Shown here: piece after piece, positions 58,124-64,000 of the stretch
How the letters are laid out: every line of letters begins with the position of its first letter
How positions within the stretch are numbered: the first letter of the stretch is position 1
Assembly: GCA_037126765.1 (NCBI GenBank)
Contig: JBBCBC010000021.1
Location: forward strand, 26,739,434-26,803,433
Direction of reading: 5' to 3'
DNA: 64,000 bases
Origin: Stenogyne calaminthoides
Taxonomy: Eukaryota > Streptophyta > Magnoliopsida > Lamiales > Lamiaceae
Position numbers and translations under genes: made by a program
Notes under the pieces: generated by a model
Databases searched by the model: none
What the model was told of the DNA's origin: nothing
The model's input: the letters and a program-made list of their open reading frames with translations, nothing else

Positions 58124-61100
58124 TCAATCTTCTTCAACCTCATCCTCAGGCACCTCCAGGTTGAATATCCCATAATATCTCTTTTTGAGTTCATCCCTTT
58201 CTTTGATGATATCTGGGTTGTTTCCTGTCAGTCCTAATTGGATGGCATACTGAGCAATTTCTTGAGAAATGGCTGTCTCATTCACCAGGCCATTCTCTAG
58301 TCCTGGAGCAGGGTAGGTATATGGACCAGGGGCAACAATCTGTGCATTTCCTTCATCTGCTAAGTTAATCCAACTTTGCATGTACTTTGGATAGAAAGTT
58401 AATAAGTACTCTATGAAGGCTTCATTCATGTCTGAGCTTGTCCCCCTCCATTCCCTCAGAATTTCATAGTAGAACCAGAAGGTTCTCTTTATCTCCTCCC
58501 AGGCATCATTGAATTGGATAGGCATCCATTTATCAATGTGCGGCCACTTCTGAGCTTACCCCTCCTCTTGCTCAGGAACTTCTTGAAACCACTTCTGCGT
58601 TTCTGCTCTTCTTCTTTCTTTTTCCTGATCACAAGAACTCCTGATACAGAAGCATCCGTTTTCTTCTCTTTTTCCACTTGAAGTGATTTCAGAGCTTTTC
58701 TTGTATCAAAGATTTCTTTTTCAGCTTCTTCTCCAGACTCATCAAAATCAATGATCAATTTTCTTTGAGTAGCCTTTGAAGCTTTAGTTCTTTTCTTCTC
58801 TGGTTCAACAAATGCCACAACCTTTCTCTTAATTGGTTTGACTTGCTCTGCACCAGCTTGGCTTGTTCCTACCATTATTCTACCACTCAGTTTTTCAGAG
58901 ATAGCTTCCTGAATTGTTTGCTCAGAAACAGAGTGTAGATTGGCTCTTCAGCTTGCTTGAACTTGAGCTTCTCAGTGGCTTCTACTTCTTTTAAGGCTTC
59001 AGCAAGAATTTTCTTTTCAGCTTCCTTATCTGCCTTCTTCTTCAAGGTCTGTGCCAACAACTCCTTCAGCTTGCCACCAGGCCTTTCCCCCTTTTTGGAA
59101 CCATACCTTGGAAGAAGTTGAGACAGTGCGGTATCCATGTGATATTGCTCTTTACTGATACTTCGCACTTCTCCAGCCAACTGATCATGCTCGTCCTCTA
59201 GCCTCATCATGTGGTTCTTGGCCACTGGGAACTCTCCAGATAGCGGTGTAAACTGGTTGGAGAATACATCTTTCAGCATATCTGTCATCTTGGTCATGAG
59301 CAGGGAGCCCATTTCCTCAACAACACTCTTGATCATCTGATCATTTTTCTCCACCAGCTTGGCTTCAAGATATGAAGTTCTCTCTTGATACATTTGCTTC
59401 ATCTCTACATTCAGCTCAGCTTTGACTCCATCTACCTTCCCTTCTATGGCAGTCATTTTGTCAGATAGAGATGTCTGAAGCTGCATCAAGTCTGAAGATG
59501 AACTCAGGTTATCTAGCTTCTGGGGTTGGTTGGCCAATGTTTCTTCAATTTGAGCAACTTTCTCCACAATTGGCACCACCTTCTCCAGCTTGTCCACTAT
59601 AGGACTGAAGTCAATCTCTAGAGCATATACCACTTGTTGGTCCTTCTGAGCTGGGTGCTCCACCTGAGCCTCAGTCTCCATCTGGGCTTCAGTCTCCACC
59701 TGAGCCTCAGTCTGCATATCAGACATAACAGATTTAAAGATAGGAACTTCAGTAGCTTTGGCATAATCTTTTGTAGTGCCAAAAGTTACCTGAAGAGTAC
59801 TAACTTCAGTCTGAGGATGTGAGATATCAGGCTGACCAGCATCAATATTCTTCTCCACTAGAGATTGCTTCTCAGCATTTCCTTGTTGGTCCCCTTCTTG
59901 ATCTTGATCTTTTGAGCTTGAGGCACCAACAACAGCTTCCCTCCTTTCAGCCACCTTTTTCCTGACCAGCTCATCAAAATCTGCAACTTTCATCCGGAGC
60001 TTGGTCTTCTTGAACCCGGAGAACTCAGTCAGCACTGCAGTCTCTTCATTCCACCAGTCCTCTCCTCTGAAGGACGCAATGTTCAGCATTTCTGGTAGAG
60101 TTTGGTTCAGAATGTAGACTGTGGTCCTCAGTCTAAAGAAGAGATCCTGAAGGTCAGGATATGAGCTCAACTCAGGGTACCTGTCCAAAATGAACCGTTC
60201 CCCCTTGCTGCGCCACTCAAGTCTCTTCTGCCTCTCCCTTCTTCAGCTTTGGGCTTTCAGGTTCAGTAGGATTGGCTTCAGTAAGTTCTGGTGCTGAGGG
60301 ATCTAAGAATGGTTCAATCAGGAGCATGTCCAGATTCAGTAGCTCCTGAGGCTCAGTTTGTTCTGAGGTCTGAACAGACATCTCCTCAGTAGAAACCTGA
60401 GGTCCCTTGAATATCTCCTGAGAAAATTTGTCTGAGCTCAGAGATGTTTCAAGAACCTCAGAGAACACTTGTTCCTCAGTTTTCTCTTGAGCAGTAGTCA
60501 CAGCCTGAGCCAGTACTTGCAATGGAGATTTTTGTCCTTGCTGGCCCTCAGGTTGGACTTCCTCAGTTTCACTGACCTCCTCCTCAGTAGAAATTTGAAC
60601 TTTTCTGCGCTTAGGAGGGCTTCTCCCTTCTCTCTCTTCACCTCCATCAGAGCCTTCCCCCTGGCTTGATGGGCTAGTTCAGCAGCTCCTTCTGCAGCAG
60701 TCTCCTCCTTCTTCTCTTTCTTTCCCTTCAAAGTCTTCTTTGATGTAGTTGTCTTGAAAAGAATCTTGGACTTTGGAAAGGGTGAGGAGTTGGCAAAAAT
60801 ATCTTCTTCTTCCCTGCACATCTCCAGAATGAATGCTATCTTGGTTGCATGAAGGATTTTCCCTTTAATGACAACCGAACCGTTCACCTTCTGGACCTGT
60901 TTTGCTTGGTCACTCACCACTCTGATTAAATAACGCAACCAGTTGAATGCGGTGGTGGGTGAATCTTCAATAGCCGCCATTAACCTCAGCTTCAGCGTAC
61001 TAATTTGCTCAAAACTGCCGGACCGACTCATGATACATTTACTCATGATATCCAACAAAACTCTATATTTCGGCTTCAAATGCCTTTTATTGAGAGTAGC

Positions 61101-61491
61101 CTCAAACTTAACAGGATGCTCTATAATCCTATCAAGATACTCTTCTTCCCTACCCATCATATACATTGTATACGTCATTAAGGTTCTTAGAAATTATATA
61201 CAATTCCCTCACAAAATCGACATATTTTGAGCTATGCTCCAAATGAGAAACTGTAATTTGAGATTCTATACAGTCCTCCTCGTCTAATTTCAAATTAGAG
61301 ATAAATTCGATTACCTCTTTTAAATATTCCGCCTCTGGTTGATTTGCAACCAGGTTTGTGAGCTTCGCTACCCGTATCATGTGCAACGCTTCTTCTTCAT
61401 GTGTTGCATTCGACGAGCTCTCGAGGGAAACAACGTACTTGTACCATGGCTTGTTAGAAATGACAAGTTTATCGTAAACCAAGAACGTCAT
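58124..61491 (-). pseudogene. SRV-C extra ORF downstream of pol: long coiled-coil protein, frame-shifted
   Basis: Six consecutive minus-strand frames (61491-61150, 61178-60498, 60522-60217, 60188-58887, 58875-58489, 58525-58124) join into about 1,100 codons with at least five frame changes. An N-terminal alpha-helical domain (KPWYKYVVSLESS, then KPKYRVLLDIMSKCIMSRSG) is followed by a lysine-rich segment and an acidic glutamine-rich stretch. Then come a short repeat (TEAQVETEAQMETEAQVE), a long coiled coil (about 59620-59230), a basic segment (KKKADKEAEKKILAE) and an acidic end, VPEDEVEED. It has no polymerase or protease motifs. Its place between RNase H and the polypurine tract is that of the extra, sometimes called env-like, ORF of Sireviruses, but I see no clear signal peptide or membrane segment. 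Function unknown. Confidence 0.7.
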
Positions 61492-61966
61492 TTTGAAGAA
61501 TTTTGGGTGAAGGGTTTTGAGAACGATGAAGGGTTTCTGGGTAAATGAGAGGTTTTTAGAAACAGAGTGTTTTGAGAATGAAGGCTTTTGGAATTGGGGC
61601 TTTGAAGAATTTTCAATGGATATATAGGATTTGATTCGTGGAAAATCGTATAGATTGAAGAAATCGACGGTTGAGATTAAACACCGACTAAATTGGGTAT
61701 ATGAAAGGACGATTTCACGAATATTACGCCGCCAATTTAACCTTATTGGTGATTAATGAACAGTGCAATTAATTACTGTTCCTGCAGACCATTTGACTTT
61801 CTTCGGGTATTTCAAAGGTCCCGCCCAAATATTCCTTCAGGTGTTTTGTTATTTATTGCCAATGATTACTGAGATTCAGTTGGACAATAAATGCATTGCA
61901 TGAGTCATTACTTCTTCAGACCAATTTTCCTCTATCAGTCTTACTGAGTTTTGACCTTGATAAAAT

Positions 61967-62078
61967 GTCAGTATAATACTGAGTACTGAACGAGGTCAGT
62001 ATAATACTGAGTACTGAACGGGGTCAGTATGATACTGAGTACTGAGCCAGATCAGTATAATACTGAGTACTGATCTTC
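61967..62078. repeat. Four 28-bp tandem repeats in the SRV-C spacer
   Basis: Units begin at 61967, 61995, 62023 and 62051, each a variant of GTCAGTATAATACTGAGTAC plus eight bases. Each unit holds the small palindrome CAGTATAATACTG. The repeats lie between RNase H and the extra ORF, where a promoter or splice acceptor for that ORF could sit. Confidence 0.9.
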
Positions 62079-62197
62079 AGTATATTTCGAGTTTCCCAAG
62101 ACTCAGATTTCAGTATTTTCAATTTTATCCTGAGTTTCTCAGTAAAATCCTGAGAAAACTTCATGCATCTGAAAACCTTCAATTTTTCAGATTTGCT

Positions 62198-63087
62198 CTA
62201 TACACCTGGATCCAACATACCTAATTCAACTGATAGTTCCTGAAATCTTGATTCAGCCAAAGGTTTAGTCAAGATATCAGCTCTCTGTTTATTAGTATGA
62301 ATTTTCTCCATCCTGATGTCTTTGTTCTCAACATGATCTCTGATGAAGTGATGTCTGATATCAACATGCTTACATCTGGTGTGCAATACTGGATTTTGTG
62401 TAATAGCAATAGCAATAACACTATTATTATCACAAAATATAGGTACTTCATTGGCTATAATCTTATAATCCCTCAATTGTTGTATGAGCCAAAGAATCTG
62501 TGCACAACAACTTCCTGCAGCCATGTATTCAGCTTCAGTAGTACTGGTTGCTACTGAGGTCTGTTTCTTTGAAAACAATTATATCAGTTTACTTCCAAGA
62601 AATTGACAAGTTCCTGTGGTAGACTTCCTATCAATTCTACATCCTCCATAATCAGCATCTGAATAACCAGTTAATTCAAGGTTATCATCAACTGGATACC
62701 ATAATCCTCTATTCACAGTGCCCTTAAGATATTTCAGAATCTTTTGGCAGCCTCCATGTGACTAGCCTTAGGATTAGCTTGGTATCTTGCACATATCCCA
62801 ACAACAAATGTTATATCAGGCCTACTTGCTGTGAGATATAGCAGTGATCCAATGATCCCTCTATAATCAGTGTGATTTACTGATTTGCCTTCAAGATCAG
62901 GATCCATCTTGTAGTTAGTATTCATAAGAATTCTAACTGCATTGCAATTTTGTACACCATACTTTGCAATCAGATCTCTGGTGTACTTTGTTTGATTGAT
63001 GAAAATTCCTTCCTTAGTTTGTTTCACCTGAAGTCCAAGAAAGAAATTCATCTCCCCCATCATTGACATCTCAAACTTTCCTTTCAT
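62198..63087 (-). pseudogene. SRV-C late reverse transcriptase and RNase H
   Basis: 63087-62734 encodes MKGKFEMSMMGEMNFFLGLQ and then SLLYLTASRPDITFVVGICA, the end of Copia reverse transcriptase and the connection domain. After a frameshift near 62740 and a stop at 62579, 62578-62198 encodes the RNase H core with SVATSTTEAEYMAAGSCCAQ, FCDNNSVIAIA, HVDIRHHFIRDH and QRADILTKPL, the usual catalytic pattern. The catalytic reverse-transcriptase YVDD part is absent because of the deletion upstream. Confidence 0.88.
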
Positions 63088-63144
63088 CAGGGCTATGTTG
63101 TCTTCATTCAGCTCAGTGCCCTTTTCTTTTACCTAAAAAACAGA

Positions 63145-64000
63145 TTAGTTCATAGGTACCCGTTTGGTGTAGGGTCCTACCAGGTTAGTTGTACCTTTTG
63201 GAATCCAAATCTGCCTAACAACTCTAATTACTTTAGAGTGGCTGATTTGTCTTCCATAAACATCTACATACACATTCACCACTCTAGGTGCCTTAACAGT
63301 ATCCTGTGTATGAGTGCCAGCCTTAGCATGAACATGAGCCTTAGAGTTCTTCTTGGGTACAGGCCTTTTGTTCAAGTGCTTTGGCTTTTGTGCAACTGGT
63401 CTTTGTCTCTGCTGACTTGGGTTCAGGAAACCTTTACCCTTAGGCAAGTGGGGTTTGGGTTACTCAGATTGAAATTAGGATCTTTCAAGATGTCGAGAAC
63501 TTGGTCTTTTCGGTTGAGAATATCTCTGCTTTGAGTGTTTCTCTTCGAAAATTCCTCTCGATGGTTCAAGTCTTGAGATCACTTGAGTTGGTATTCTTAG
63601 CCTTGAGGCTTTGAAGTACTAGCTCTGAAGATTTACTACTGAGTGGTCGGGTTTTTTAGCCTTTTCCGAGGTCGGGGCTTTCTTCCTGAACATTGGTTTT
63701 TTTCGAAACCATAGGTCCTTTACCCTTGTCTAAAACTTTGGGCAGTTCTTCAGTCAGAAGATTAGGTGCCACTTGTTTAACAAAGGCAGTCTTAGTGCTA
63801 CTAGAAGCAGCATTCAGAAGACCTTGTGAGGTTCCCCCTGGAATGTATCCCAATCCATCTTTTATAGTTGCAGGTCTTTGATAACTCTGAATTTCATCTA
63901 TCACTTTAGATGCAGAATTCAATAGAGCTAACTTTCTCTGCGCACTATCCTCACACTTCTTTAGAGTTTCATGCTTCTCAAAGAGGTCATTGAACTCAGT
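63145..64000 (-). pseudogene. SRV-C gag C-terminal region (runs off the window)
   Basis: 63922-63656 encodes DEIQSYQRPATIKDGLGYIP and a serine/lysine-rich stretch. 63447-63145 encodes PRVVNVYVDVYGRQI and IWIPKGTTNLVGPYTKR before a stop. Both blocks occur in the gag tail of SRV-A (GIGYDNPSGS near 45535 and DVYGRQIKP near 46095), which shows common ancestry. The N-terminal gag, 5' LTR and primer-binding site lie right of 64000. A frame change separates the two pieces near 63500. Confidence 0.75.

Larger units (their letters stand above)
42049..64000 (+). mobile_element. SRV-A: Sirevirus-like Copia element, partial, carrying COP-B and SRV-C
   Basis: The visible parts are the 5' LTR (42049-43481), primer-binding site, gag (43617-46171) and, after the COP-B insertion, protease and GAG-pre-integrase sequence (55241-55822). 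It is then cut again by SRV-C. Its own bases in the window are 42049-46171 and 55241-55822; the remainder and the 3' LTR must lie right of 64000. It inserted into the FAR1-like pseudogene. The gag layout (CCHC knuckle followed by a long coiled-coil tail and a VYGRQI motif) fits the Sirevirus lineage. Confidence 0.8.
55823..64000 (-). mobile_element. SRV-C: Sirevirus-like Copia element with extra ORF, internally deleted, partial
   Basis: Minus-strand element that runs off the right window edge. From right to left: gag C-terminal part (64000-63145), a direct junction to late reverse transcriptase (63087-62734), RNase H (62578-62198), a spacer with tandem repeats, a long extra ORF region (61491-58124), a polypurine tract (57830-57843) and the 3' LTR. 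Protease, integrase and most of the reverse transcriptase are missing. It inserted into SRV-A coding sequence. Confidence 0.82.

Overview
This window is nuclear DNA of a flowering plant, most likely a eudicot. The support is the AT-rich, stop-riddled intergenic sequence, plant-type Copia LTR retrotransposons primed by initiator tRNA-Met, plant L1-type LINEs with DUF4283 and zf-RVT domains, Stowaway and hAT MITEs, a Helitron end and a FAR1-like fragment. I cannot name the species. No intact host gene can be called with confidence. Most of the window is mobile DNA, much of it nested. Working names used below: SRV = Sirevirus-like Copia, COP = other Copia, LINE-1 and LINE-2 = the two non-LTR elements.

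Layout. 1-1958: the 3' end of a + strand Sirevirus-like element (SRV-L), with the tail of an extra ORF, a polypurine tract and an LTR. 1960-3864: a minus-strand Copia remnant (COP-E) made of an LTR plus gag and protease pieces. 4076-6491: small DNA elements, namely two copies of a palindromic MITE family, a possible hAT-like element and a Stowaway MITE. 6954 to about 21171: a minus-strand LINE (LINE-1) split by a complete 9.26-kb Copia element (COP-N, 9181-18439, target duplication GGCTT). The insertion lies inside the reverse-transcriptase coding region. COP-N keeps one continuous gag-pol frame broken only by four in-frame stop codons.

21172-32990: the least repeat-dense part. It holds two more MITE copies of the same family, an 8-bp-TSD hAT MITE, a near-perfect fold-back MITE and a Helitron 3' terminus. 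It also holds exon-like fragments with proper splice sites. One resembles the DUF21 (CNNM/CorC-type) family and another is an unrecognised protein with two phase-matched exons. 33000-41150: a decayed minus-strand Copia (COP-D) carrying a SINE-like insertion and a 6.2-kb LINE (LINE-2) flanked by an 18-bp duplication.

41370-64000: a stacked nest. A FAR1/MULE-related pseudogene is cut by SRV-A (LTR starts at 42049). SRV-A is itself cut twice: by a complete minus-strand Copia, COP-B (46172-55235, TSD CTTCT), and by a minus-strand Sirevirus-like element, SRV-C (55823 to beyond the window end). SRV-C has a 2-kb LTR, a roughly 1,100-codon extra ORF region downstream of RNase H, and has lost protease, integrase and most of the reverse transcriptase.

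The most interesting material is the extra coiled-coil ORF of the Sirevirus-like elements, whose end also appears at the left edge in SRV-L. Next are the internally deleted but ORF-retaining structure of SRV-C, its LTR and spacer tandem repeats, and the exon-like fragments next to a Helitron end. Boundaries with TSDs were read directly. Family assignments rest on motif recognition and were not tested by database search.
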